This document shows, piece after piece, positions 1-4,538 of a DNA stretch of 6,187 nucleotides (position 1 is the first letter of the stretch; every line of letters begins with the position of its first letter). Below the pieces are notes generated by a model. The model was not told the DNA's origin. It worked only from the letters and a program-made list of their open reading frames with translations, and made no database searches. The position numbers and the translations under genes are program-made. Source of the stretch: Planctomycetota bacterium (lineage in GTDB: Bacteria; Planctomycetota; Phycisphaerae; Phycisphaerales; SM1A02). The DNA lies in NCBI GenBank assembly GCA_027295435.1, contig JAPUKX010000346.1, forward strand, positions 1 to 6,187, given 5' to 3'.

Positions 1-89
1 CAAGGCGTTCCGTCAGTCCGCGAGTACGTTCTGCTGGGGGAGGCGCCCAGGACGTAGGTCGCCCCGACGTCATCGGCGTGAGTTGACAT
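1..89 (-). CDS. Start of an unknown reading frame, cut by the window edge
   Basis: An ATG at 89-87 on the minus strand opens a frame with no stop for 29 codons up to the window edge. The translation begins MSTHADDVGATYVLGASPS. I do not recognise it. The frame is rich in G or C at third positions, as the neighbours are, and starts 5 nt after the stop of the helix-hairpin-helix fragment, which would fit a leftward operon starting at pcd. No clear ribosome binding site precedes it. A competing reading is the tail of a rightward gene: in the plus frame starting at base 1 the sequence is open for 18 codons (QGVPSVREYVLLGEAPRT) and stops at 55-57. The fragment is too short to decide between them. 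Confidence 0.3.
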   Translation of the reverse strand, partial: MSTHADDVGATYVLGASPSRTYSRTDGTP

Positions 90-94
90 GACGA

Positions 95-253
95 TCACTG
101 CGCTTCGTGGTGTTCGGATGCATCGGGACCGGAAGCCTGTAGATCGATGGCCTCGGCCACGGCGAATGGTCTGATCCGCTCGATGATGCGCGGGCCGATC
201 CCGGGAACACGGGTCAGATCGTCAATCGACACGCCCCGGTGCTGGCCTTGCAC
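95..253 (-). CDS. Helix-hairpin-helix fragment resembling the C-terminal end of ComEA
   Basis: This 52-codon frame (GTG start at 253-251, TGA at 97-95) contains SIDDLTRVPGIGPRIIERI, a clear helix-hairpin-helix DNA-binding motif with the PGIGP turn. In ComEA-type proteins, which bind incoming DNA during competence, this is the second of two hairpins, usually after a first LPGIGP hairpin and an N-terminal membrane anchor. Neither is present here: only 36 nt separate the start from the pcd stop. In the same frame, directly after the pcd stop and up to a TAA, the codons read EAALIVT, faintly like the end of a first hairpin. So this may be a decayed ComEA relic rather than a working gene. After the hairpin come about 25 polar residues rich in Ala, Glu and His. 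An internal GTG at 232-230 is an alternative start. The motif is certain; whether the fragment is expressed is not. Confidence 0.45.
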   Translation of the reverse strand: MQGQHRGVSIDDLTRVPGIGPRIIERIRPFAVAEAIDLQASGPDASEHHEAQ

Positions 254-289
254 CGGAGGCCGGGATTACGTCACGATCAGAGCAGCTTC

Positions 290-652
290 TCATGCGCATT
301 CAGATTCGCCCGCGCGCATGGATTCGAACGCTGAATCGATCTTGGCAGCGAAGATGAAGTCGCTCTCGGTCAGGCCGTTGATCTTGTGCGTCCACACCTC
401 CACCCCAACCTTTCCCCAGGCGAGAAAGATGTCGGGGTGATGGTTCTGCTGCTCGGCGATGGCTCCAATGCGGTTTACGAAGTCCAGCGCCTCCGCGAAG
501 TTCGCAAAGCGAAACGCTTTGGCAAGGTGATACTCCTGCTCGATCGACCAACCATCTATCTGACCAAGCAACCCGTCAATCGTCTGGGTCGCAAGCGGCG
601 CAACGCCGCCCTTGCAGGGGACACATTCTTTCTGCGCCAATTCTGAGTTCAT
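290..652 (-). CDS. phhB: Pterin-4a-carbinolamine dehydratase (PCD/DCoH family)
   Basis: The 120-residue product is predicted to dehydrate 4a-hydroxy-tetrahydropterin to the quinonoid dihydropterin in the cytoplasm, recycling cofactor for aromatic amino acid hydroxylases. The family signature is plain: EQQNHHPDIF with His71-His72-Pro73, and VEVWTH with Trp87 and His89. The spacing of the three histidines (adjacent pair, then 17 residues) matches the catalytic histidines of the mammalian enzyme. The N-terminal KECVPCKGGV stretch is common in bacterial members, and the length is slightly above the usual 95-115. The ATG at 652-650 is the first start after an in-frame stop and follows GGAGGT by only 3 nt. 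No hydroxylase gene lies in the window, so the partner is unknown. Some members serve other roles, so the family call is firm but the physiological substrate is inferred. It diverges from the Rieske gene. Confidence 0.95.
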   Translation of the reverse strand: MNSELAQKECVPCKGGVAPLATQTIDGLLGQIDGWSIEQEYHLAKAFRFANFAEALDFVNRIGAIAEQQNHHPDIFLAWGKVGVEVWTHKINGLTESDFIFAAKIDSAFESMRAGESECA

Positions 653-655
653 ACG

Positions 656-661
656 ACCTCC
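656..661 (-). promoter_or_regulatory. Ribosome binding site of the PCD gene
   Basis: On the minus strand GGAGGT lies 3 nt before the ATG at 652-650. It is a near-perfect Shine-Dalgarno core, although the spacing is shorter than usual. It supports that ATG, as does the in-frame TGA just upstream. Confidence 0.65.
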
Positions 662-734
662 AGGTCATCGTGCCGTCTGGGCAAGAGGGGACACGGGCAC
701 GTCGTCGGCTTGGCAGCGGCTGTGATATCCGGGT

Positions 735-762
735 TTGCGGCCGGCAACATGCGAGTTATGAT
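735..762 (+). promoter_or_regulatory. Candidate sigma-70-type promoter of the Rieske gene
   Basis: TTGCGG (735-740) and TATGAT (757-762) are separated by 16 nt. Each matches the housekeeping consensus at four or five of six positions. The predicted start of transcription near 769 leaves a leader of about 57 nt before the Rieske start at 826. It lies in the 173-nt gap between the divergent pcd and Rieske genes. Assigned by eye from consensus only. Confidence 0.4.
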
Positions 763-811
763 ATGGTACACTATGGCCCGGCTATCACGCCGATCTACTC
801 GAGAAATACAC

Positions 812-816
812 AGGAG
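812..816 (+). promoter_or_regulatory. Ribosome binding site that fixes the Rieske start
   Basis: AGGAG at 812-816 is 9 nt upstream of the ATG at 826. This favours that start over an upstream in-frame ATG at 670, which would add 52 unrelated residues and begin before the candidate promoter. Confidence 0.7.
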
Positions 817-825
817 CGCCGGTCG

Positions 826-1137
826 ATGGGTCAGCTTCATAAAGTCGGTGAGACATCGGACGTGCCGCCTGGGAGCGCAATCGCGGTCGAGATCAATGGG
901 CAGAGGCTCGCCCTGTTCAACATCGACGGCAAGTTTTACGCCATCGATGACACCTGCCCGCACAGCGGCGGTCCACTCTCGGAGGGCGACGTGGAGGAGG
1001 CCGTGGTGACCTGCCCCTGGCACGGAGCGAGCTTCAGTCTGGCCGATGGCAGCGTTCTCAACCCCCCGGCTGATGAGAATGTGACCAGCTATCGGGTGCA
1101 GGTGGACGGTGCCGACATCATGGTTGAGATTCCCTGA
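826..1137 (+). CDS. Rieske-type [2Fe-2S] ferredoxin
   Basis: This is a 103-residue soluble electron carrier consisting of a single Rieske domain. The cluster ligands are visible as Cys44-Pro-His46 (CPHSGGPL) and Cys63-x2-His66 (CPWHGASFSL), giving the C-x-H-x16-C-x2-H pattern. The middle strands (GQRLALFNIDGKFYAIDD) and the end (SYRVQVDGADIMVEIP) match the small ferredoxin subunits of Rieske oxygenase and nitrite-reductase-small-subunit-like (NirD/BphA3) families. There is no signal peptide, membrane anchor or catalytic oxygenase domain, so it must pass electrons to or from a partner that is not in this window. The start at 826 is backed by AGGAG 9 nt upstream. It diverges from pcd and is followed 103 nt later by the folD-family gene on the same strand. 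The partner and pathway cannot be told from the sequence. Confidence 0.93.
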   Translation: MGQLHKVGETSDVPPGSAIAVEINGQRLALFNIDGKFYAIDDTCPHSGGPLSEGDVEEAVVTCPWHGASFSLADGSVLNPPADENVTSYRVQVDGADIMVEIP

Positions 1138-1226
1138 GCGGCCAGCCGATCCTGATGTCGCTGTGCGGGAGTGTGATGACCGGCCGGGGCCTTGCCGCCC
1201 AAGACGTTCGACCGGGGCCTCAACGA

Positions 1227-1232
1227 TATATG
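1227..1232 (+). promoter_or_regulatory. Possible -10 element very close to the folD start
   Basis: TATATG lies 8 nt before the ATG at 1241. If used as a -10 element, transcription would begin at or beside the start codon, giving a leaderless mRNA. This fits the lack of any Shine-Dalgarno sequence there. No good -35 is seen at 16-18 nt (TTCGAC at 1207-1212 is only 14 nt away), so the call is weak. Co-transcription with the Rieske gene is the alternative. Confidence 0.25.
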
Positions 1233-1240
1233 CTTCATTC

Positions 1241-2119
1241 ATGGCAGTCACCCACAGGGCCAAGATCATCGATGGCAGGGCGCTTGCAGAGCAGGTGAAG
1301 CAACACATCGCACGGCGCGTAATTGAACTCAAGAGCAAGGGTCAGGCGGTGCGGCTCGATGCGATCCTCGTCGGCCAAGATGCCGCAGCGGCGGTCTACG
1401 CGCGCAACCAGGCAAGAGCATGCCGAGAGGCTGGTATCGAGCACGTGTTGCACGAGCTGCCTGACGACTCGACCCACGATGACATTGCCGGACACCTGGC
1501 GTTGTTGAATGCGGATCCCCTCGTCGGGGCGATCATGGTGCACCTGCCGTTGCCCGAGGCAGTGGACACCGAACGCATTCAGTCGCTGATTGCAGCACCC
1601 AAGGATGTTGAAGGAGTGAACCCCGCGAACATCGGCAACGTTGTTTATGGCCGGCGGAGCTTGGTGCCATGCACCGCCCTGGCGGTGATGGAGATGATCG
1701 AATCGACGGGTATCAAATTGGTCGGTGCACGATGCGTCTGCGTGGGTGCGAGCAATATCGTCGGCAAGCCAATTGTCGTGCTGCTTATGCGAGCTGAAGC
1801 GACGGTGATCTCGACCAACAAATTCACGGCTGAGCTGGCTACGGCCACTCGCACCGGCGATGTGCTGGTCTCTGCTGCGGGCGTGGCGGGGTTGATCACG
1901 GCCCAGATGGTCAAGCCGGGCGCGGTGGTCATTGATGTCGGGATCAGCCGCATCCGTGGCGAGGGCGGCATTGTGCGGACCGTCGGTGACGTGGCGTTTG
2001 ACGAGGTCGCGGAGGTCGCCGGCTACGTCTCACCCGTGCCGGGCGGCGTCGGGCCGATGACCGTGGCCATGCTCCTCCGGAATACCGTCGATGCATCGCG
2101 CCTGGCTAACATGCCGTAG
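1241..2119 (+). CDS. folD: FolD-family methylene-tetrahydrofolate dehydrogenase, cyclohydrolase site altered
   Basis: The family interconverts 5,10-methylene-, methenyl- and 10-formyl-tetrahydrofolate in the cytoplasm with NAD(P). The 292-residue length is normal. The N-terminal folate domain spans about 1-145 with AKIIDG at 7-12. The Rossmann domain carries GASNIVGKP (169-177), PGAVVIDVGI (226-235) and the diagnostic SPVPGGVGPMTV (264-275). Tyr53 of the catalytic Y-x3-K motif is kept, but the Lys is Gln57 (YARNQ). The Gln of VQLPLP is His101 (VHLPLP), and the second Asp of DVDG is Glu124 (DVEG). The usual PCTPxG is PCTALA (143-148). Loss of the Lys is known to abolish cyclohydrolase while sparing dehydrogenase activity, so I infer a monofunctional or modified enzyme. 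The ATG at 1241 matches the usual family N-terminus; an in-frame ATG at 1109 would overlap the Rieske gene. No Shine-Dalgarno is seen. The family call is certain; the exact activity is not. Confidence 0.93.
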   Translation: MAVTHRAKIIDGRALAEQVKQHIARRVIELKSKGQAVRLDAILVGQDAAAAVYARNQARACREAGIEHVLHELPDDSTHDDIAGHLALLNADPLVGAIMVHLPLPEAVDTERIQSLIAAPKDVEGVNPANIGNVVYGRRSLVPCTALAVMEMIESTGIKLVGARCVCVGASNIVGKPIVVLLMRAEATVISTNKFTAELATATRTGDVLVSAAGVAGLITAQMVKPGAVVIDVGISRIRGEGGIVRTVGDVAFDEVAEVAGYVSPVPGGVGPMTVAMLLRNTVDASRLANMP

Positions 2120-2183
2120 GACTTGGGGGCAAGATCTCATCGCCCCGTAGCGGTCTCGCGGCCAAGATCACATCCGATTCATG

Positions 2184-2216
2184 CCGAGAGCCCGAAGAGT
2201 TGGCGGGCTCGATCGG
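2184..2216 (+). terminator. Hairpin downstream of folD, possible terminator without a T-run
   Basis: GAGCCCG (2188-2194) pairs perfectly with CGGGCTC (2204-2210) over a 9-nt loop. Outside it, CCGA (2184-2187) pairs with TCGG (2213-2216) past a 2-nt bulge, giving 11 base pairs. It starts 64 nt after the folD stop. No T-run follows, so intrinsic termination is uncertain; it could protect the 3' end instead. Confidence 0.4.
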
Positions 2217-2244
2217 AGATTCCGGCCTGGTAAATTGGGCCGAT

Positions 2245-2270
2245 CTGGTCGTCTGCGCAGGAACGACCAG
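2245..2270. repeat. Perfect 8-bp inverted repeat downstream of folD
   Basis: CTGGTCGT (2245-2252) is the exact reverse complement of ACGACCAG (2263-2270), separated by a 10-nt loop that itself starts with the palindrome CTGCGCAG. No T-run follows on either side. It may be a second stem-loop in the folD 3' region or a protein-binding palindrome. Confidence 0.4.
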
Positions 2271-2469
2271 GGCGTAATACCCGGCGGTAACCGGAGAAAC
2301 AAGTTGTAACATTATATATCACCTGGTTTTGTGAGGATTACCGACCGGCTGGTTACGGTCACGGATGCGCTAGATTATCAGCCCAATGTGCGCCTTCAAT
2401 CGGAGAAACCGGGCGCGGTGCCCCCTGGAGCCCAGCTGTAGGCTCTTCGCCTCGGCCTCGGATAAGTGT

Positions 2470-2486
2470 GTTTTCATTGGGAAAAC
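2470..2486. promoter_or_regulatory. Palindrome GTTTTC-N5-GAAAAC just upstream of a candidate -35
   Basis: GTTTTC (2470-2475) and GAAAAC (2481-2486) are perfect reverse complements around a 5-nt spacer, ending 2 nt before the TTGCAT -35 candidate. The dyad form and location suggest an operator for the exported-protein gene. The binding protein is unknown. Confidence 0.3.
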
Positions 2487-2488
2487 CC

Positions 2489-2516
2489 TTGCATCGCATC
2501 CTTTCTGCAGTACTAT
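2489..2516 (+). promoter_or_regulatory. Candidate sigma-70-type promoter of the PEP-CTERM-type gene
   Basis: TTGCAT (2489-2494) and TACTAT (2511-2516) are 16 nt apart and match the consensus at four and five of six positions. Transcription would begin near 2523, leaving a leader of about 155 nt before the ATG at 2678, with a hairpin CTCAAC-GAG-GTTGAG at 2534-2548 near its 5' end. Confidence 0.4.
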
Positions 2517-2677
2517 CTCGATAGACCGAATGGCTCAACGAGGTTGAGTACGCGACATTCGGAGTGTTGGTGGTACCTGTTGACGGCTGGCGCCCGGTAC
2601 CAGCGACCTTTGATCGGAGAGAGGGCAAGACGCGGCTGGGGCCTCGTCACTGAGAGAAGAGTAGAGAGGGAACCCGC

Positions 2678-3319
2678 ATGAAATCTCGAGCGTTTGCGGT
2701 AGCTGCCAGCGCGGTGTTCTGTCTGGCGAGCTTCGCGGAAGCTGATCTCATCATCGACCTGGGTGGTGGATGGCAGGCCACAATCTTTTCTGAAGAGCGG
2801 GTGGACTTGATCGTCGATTTCGTCAGTATCGAGGACGACATCCTGGTCATCCAGAAGTTTGCCAGTTTCACTGAGATTGACCGGTTCACCGGCCAGCCTA
2901 AGCCGCTGAGCATTGCCTTCACCCAGATCGCTCCCGACGCCCTCACCGTAAGCCACATTGTCATCACCGAGGCATTCCTCTTCAATAACACCGGTCAGAA
3001 CTGGACCTCCTTCCGAGAGATCTTGATGGGAAGCAGCGTTTCCTTTGACCCGGTAGCGTCGGCTGATTTCAGCATCGATCCGTTCACGACAGCGACCTAC
3101 AACTTTGATAACAGCGAGGTCGAGTTCAGCGGTGGAGTGGTGCCGAATGGGACGATTTGGGCGCCTGGAATAGACGCGGGCGGCCTGGTGATCATCGTCG
3201 ATCTGATGCAAGCAGATTCGGTCAGGTTTGTGCTGAAAGAACTACCGATTCCGGCACCTGGCTCTCTGGCGCTGCTGGGACTTGCCTTGCTTGGTTCTCG
3301 GCGACGCCGCCGGGCCTGA
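2678..3319 (+). CDS. Secreted protein with a PEP-CTERM-like (PAPG variant) sorting tail
   Basis: The 213-residue product has an N-terminal signal peptide (Lys3, Arg4, a hydrophobic stretch 5-20, likely cleavage after Ala20-Glu-Ala22). It ends in the tripartite PEP-CTERM layout: a short Pro-containing motif (IPAPG, 191-195), a hydrophobic segment (SLALLGLALLG, 196-206) and a C-terminal Arg cluster (208-212). Such tails are known to be processed by exosortase-type membrane proteases that place the protein on the cell surface or in extracellular polymer. Here PAPG replaces the classical PEP, a variant I associate with planctomycetes. The mature part (23-189) is acidic, rich in beta-branched and aromatic residues, has only one Cys in the whole precursor (Cys15, in the signal peptide), and matches no domain I know. 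The start at 2678 follows a purine-rich AGAGAGGG with about 8 nt spacing. It stands alone, converging on purC. No exosortase gene is in the window. Confidence 0.85.
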   Translation: MKSRAFAVAASAVFCLASFAEADLIIDLGGGWQATIFSEERVDLIVDFVSIEDDILVIQKFASFTEIDRFTGQPKPLSIAFTQIAPDALTVSHIVITEAFLFNNTGQNWTSFREILMGSSVSFDPVASADFSIDPFTTATYNFDNSEVEFSGGVVPNGTIWAPGIDAGGLVIIVDLMQADSVRFVLKELPIPAPGSLALLGLALLGSRRRRRA

Positions 3320-3345
3320 TCGACGACACAAAACACGATACTCCA

Positions 3346-3374
3346 AGCGACTCGTTATCGATTCACGGGTCGCT
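3346..3374. terminator. Hairpin between convergent genes, likely bidirectional terminator
   Basis: AGCGACTCGT (3346-3355) pairs with ACGGGTCGCT (3365-3374) in ten base pairs, one of them T-G, around a 9-nt loop. It lies 26 nt after the stop of the exported-protein gene and 10 nt after the purC stop on the other strand. The following bases are only modestly T-rich (GCTTTA rightward, TGTTTTG further on leftward). Placement between convergent stops is the main argument. Confidence 0.5.
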
Positions 3375-3384
3375 GCTTTATGGG

Positions 3385-4374
3385 CTACGAACCGGCTCGG
3401 CTGGGATCTTTACCGAACAAGCGGTCGCGGACCTCAACGTATCTGGAGACGGTGTCAGCAACGACTTGCGGCGGGAGATCCGGTCCCGGTGTCGTCTTGT
3501 CCCATTGCCCGGCCTCCACGACACTCAGCAGATAATTACGAACGAATTGCTTGTCGAAGTTGTCCTGCTCTCGGCCCGGCTGGTACCGTTCCGCCGGCCA
3601 ATAGCGCGAGCTGTCCGGGGTGAGCACCTCGTCGATCAGGATCAGCTCATCGCTTGTGTGGTTGTGCTCGTCAACGGCGTAGCCGAACTCGAATTTGGTA
3701 TCTGCGAGAATAACGCGGCGCGACAGAGCATACTCGGCCGCGGCACCATAGATGCGCAGCGCGACGTTCTGCAGCCGATCGACGACCGCACGTCCAGCGA
3801 CGGCGCACGCACGTTCATAGTCGATCGCCTCATCATGTCCCGAGCTGGCCTTGGTCGTGGGAGTAAAGATCGGCTCCGGGAGCTTGTCTCCACATCGCAG
3901 GCCGCCTGGCAGCCGCACACCGCAGATACTTTCGTGCTCCTGATATTCGATCCAGCCGGAACCGGCGAGATACCCTCGAATCACGAACTCGATAGGGATG
4001 ACCTCCGCGGCCCGGCAGATCATCACCCGCCCCTCAAGAGACGACCGGTGCTTGCCGCCAATCCCTGGCAGATCGATCGGATCGGTCGAGAGGAGATGAT
4101 CAGCGATGAGGTTTAGCGCGCGAATGAAGGAAAACCACCTCACGCTAATCTCGGTCAGCAGTCGCCCTTTGCCCGGAATCGGAGTCGGCAGCACCACGTC
4201 GAATGCGCTGATGCGATCGGTGGCCACGATCAGCAGCCGCGGCGCCGTGCCGGCCTCCGCAGGCAATGAATAGATATCGCGGACCTTCCCTTCCCTGCGG
4301 TTGGGCAGCGGCAGTTCGGTTCGAGTCAGCGTCCCGCTCGGATTGGCCGAGATCGCATTCGGCACGGAGGTCAT
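3385..4374 (-). CDS. purC: Phosphoribosylaminoimidazole-succinocarboxamide (SAICAR) synthase
   Basis: PurC condenses CAIR with aspartate using ATP to give SAICAR in de novo purine synthesis in the cytoplasm. The 329-residue product belongs to the long, yeast ADE1-like form, not the ~237-residue E. coli form. Motifs in order: REGKVRDIY (27-35), ATDRISAFDV (51-60, first family signature) followed by PIPGKG, VIRGYLAGSGW (131-141), LPEPIFTPTTKA (165-176), LADTKFEFG (223-231, second signature), LIDEVLTPDSSRYWP (246-260) and FDKQFVRNYL (273-282). All are intact. I chose the ATG at 4374-4372 because it places REGKVRD at the usual distance from the N-terminus. An in-frame GTG at 4449 would add 25 residues of unlike composition. 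Neither start has a good Shine-Dalgarno sequence. It is divergent from the GH10-like gene and convergent with the exported-protein gene, so it appears to be a single-gene unit. Confidence 0.96.
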   Translation of the reverse strand: MTSVPNAISANPSGTLTRTELPLPNRREGKVRDIYSLPAEAGTAPRLLIVATDRISAFDVVLPTPIPGKGRLLTEISVRWFSFIRALNLIADHLLSTDPIDLPGIGGKHRSSLEGRVMICRAAEVIPIEFVIRGYLAGSGWIEYQEHESICGVRLPGGLRCGDKLPEPIFTPTTKASSGHDEAIDYERACAVAGRAVVDRLQNVALRIYGAAAEYALSRRVILADTKFEFGYAVDEHNHTSDELILIDEVLTPDSSRYWPAERYQPGREQDNFDKQFVRNYLLSVVEAGQWDKTTPGPDLPPQVVADTVSRYVEVRDRLFGKDPSRAGS

Positions 4375-4480
4375 GGTGGCACTGTAGTCGCAAGCTGGCG
4401 CGTTGACGAGCAGCCTCGCCGACGACCGCCTGCTCCGGGTCGAATCCACCGCCGGAAATCAACCATGACGACGCGGTACA

Positions 4481-4488
4481 AGTATAGT
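4481..4488. promoter_or_regulatory. Possible overlapping divergent -10 elements between purC and the GH10-like gene
   Basis: AGTATAGT contains TATAGT (4483-4488) on the plus strand and TATACT (4486-4481) on the minus strand, each one mismatch from TATAAT. It is among the few AT-rich spots in the 164-nt divergent gap. No convincing -35 hexamer is seen at normal distance on either side, so this is weak. Confidence 0.25.
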
Positions 4489-4538
4489 GTTACCCCTGTG
4501 TTGCGCCGGCTGATCATCTCCACGAGCCCCGCCTGCCC

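Larger units (their letters stand above)
2120..2677. other. 558-nt intergenic region with hairpins and a candidate promoter, no convincing gene
   Basis: This stretch separates folD from the PEP-CTERM-type gene. Short open frames on both strands have no start signals and no recognisable protein sequence, so I call none. It contains perfect or near-perfect inverted repeats at 2184-2216 and 2245-2270, an AT-rich patch (ATTATATATC, 2311-2320), and a 9-nt direct repeat CGGAGAAAC at 2292-2300 and 2401-2409. It also contains a 6-bp palindrome arm pair at 2470-2486 beside a candidate promoter, and small hairpins in the presumed leader (2534-2548; TGGTACC 2571-2577 with GGTACCA 2596-2602). I saw no tRNA and no riboswitch class I recognise. 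Confidence 0.6.

Noticed and set aside
1..57. Possible C-terminal tail of a rightward gene
   Set aside because: Only 18 codons before a stop, with no motif. A leftward start at 89 in line with the upstream genes is slightly preferred, at low confidence.
1109..1240. 44-codon N-terminal extension of the folD frame
   Set aside because: It overlaps the Rieske gene and is low-complexity in Pro and Arg. The family normally starts within about ten residues of AKIIDG, as from the ATG at 1241.
649..1338. 229-codon minus-strand frame covering the Rieske gene
   Set aside because: It is the shadow of a gene with certain cluster ligands, and it would also overlap the pcd start.
2106..2312. 68-codon minus-strand frame in the gap after folD
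   Set aside because: No start signal, no recognisable motif, and it runs across two stable hairpins.
2281..2480. Riboswitch or tRNA-like structure in the gap before the exported-protein gene
   Set aside because: Several GC-rich inverted repeats were examined, but no conserved core of a riboswitch class I know (including c-di-GMP types) and no tRNA cloverleaf could be assembled.
2513..3211. 232-codon minus-strand frame opposite the exported-protein gene
   Set aside because: The plus-strand frame has a signal peptide, a sorting tail and a ribosome binding site; the minus-strand frame has none.
3157..4116. 319-codon plus-strand frame opposite purC
   Set aside because: It overlaps the end of the exported-protein gene and the whole 3' part of purC, whose family motifs are intact; the translation resembles no family.
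4375..4449. 25-codon N-terminal extension of purC from a GTG
   Set aside because: Residues are unlike the family and the ATG at 4374 gives the normal distance to REGKVRD. It cannot be fully excluded, because neither start has a ribosome binding site.
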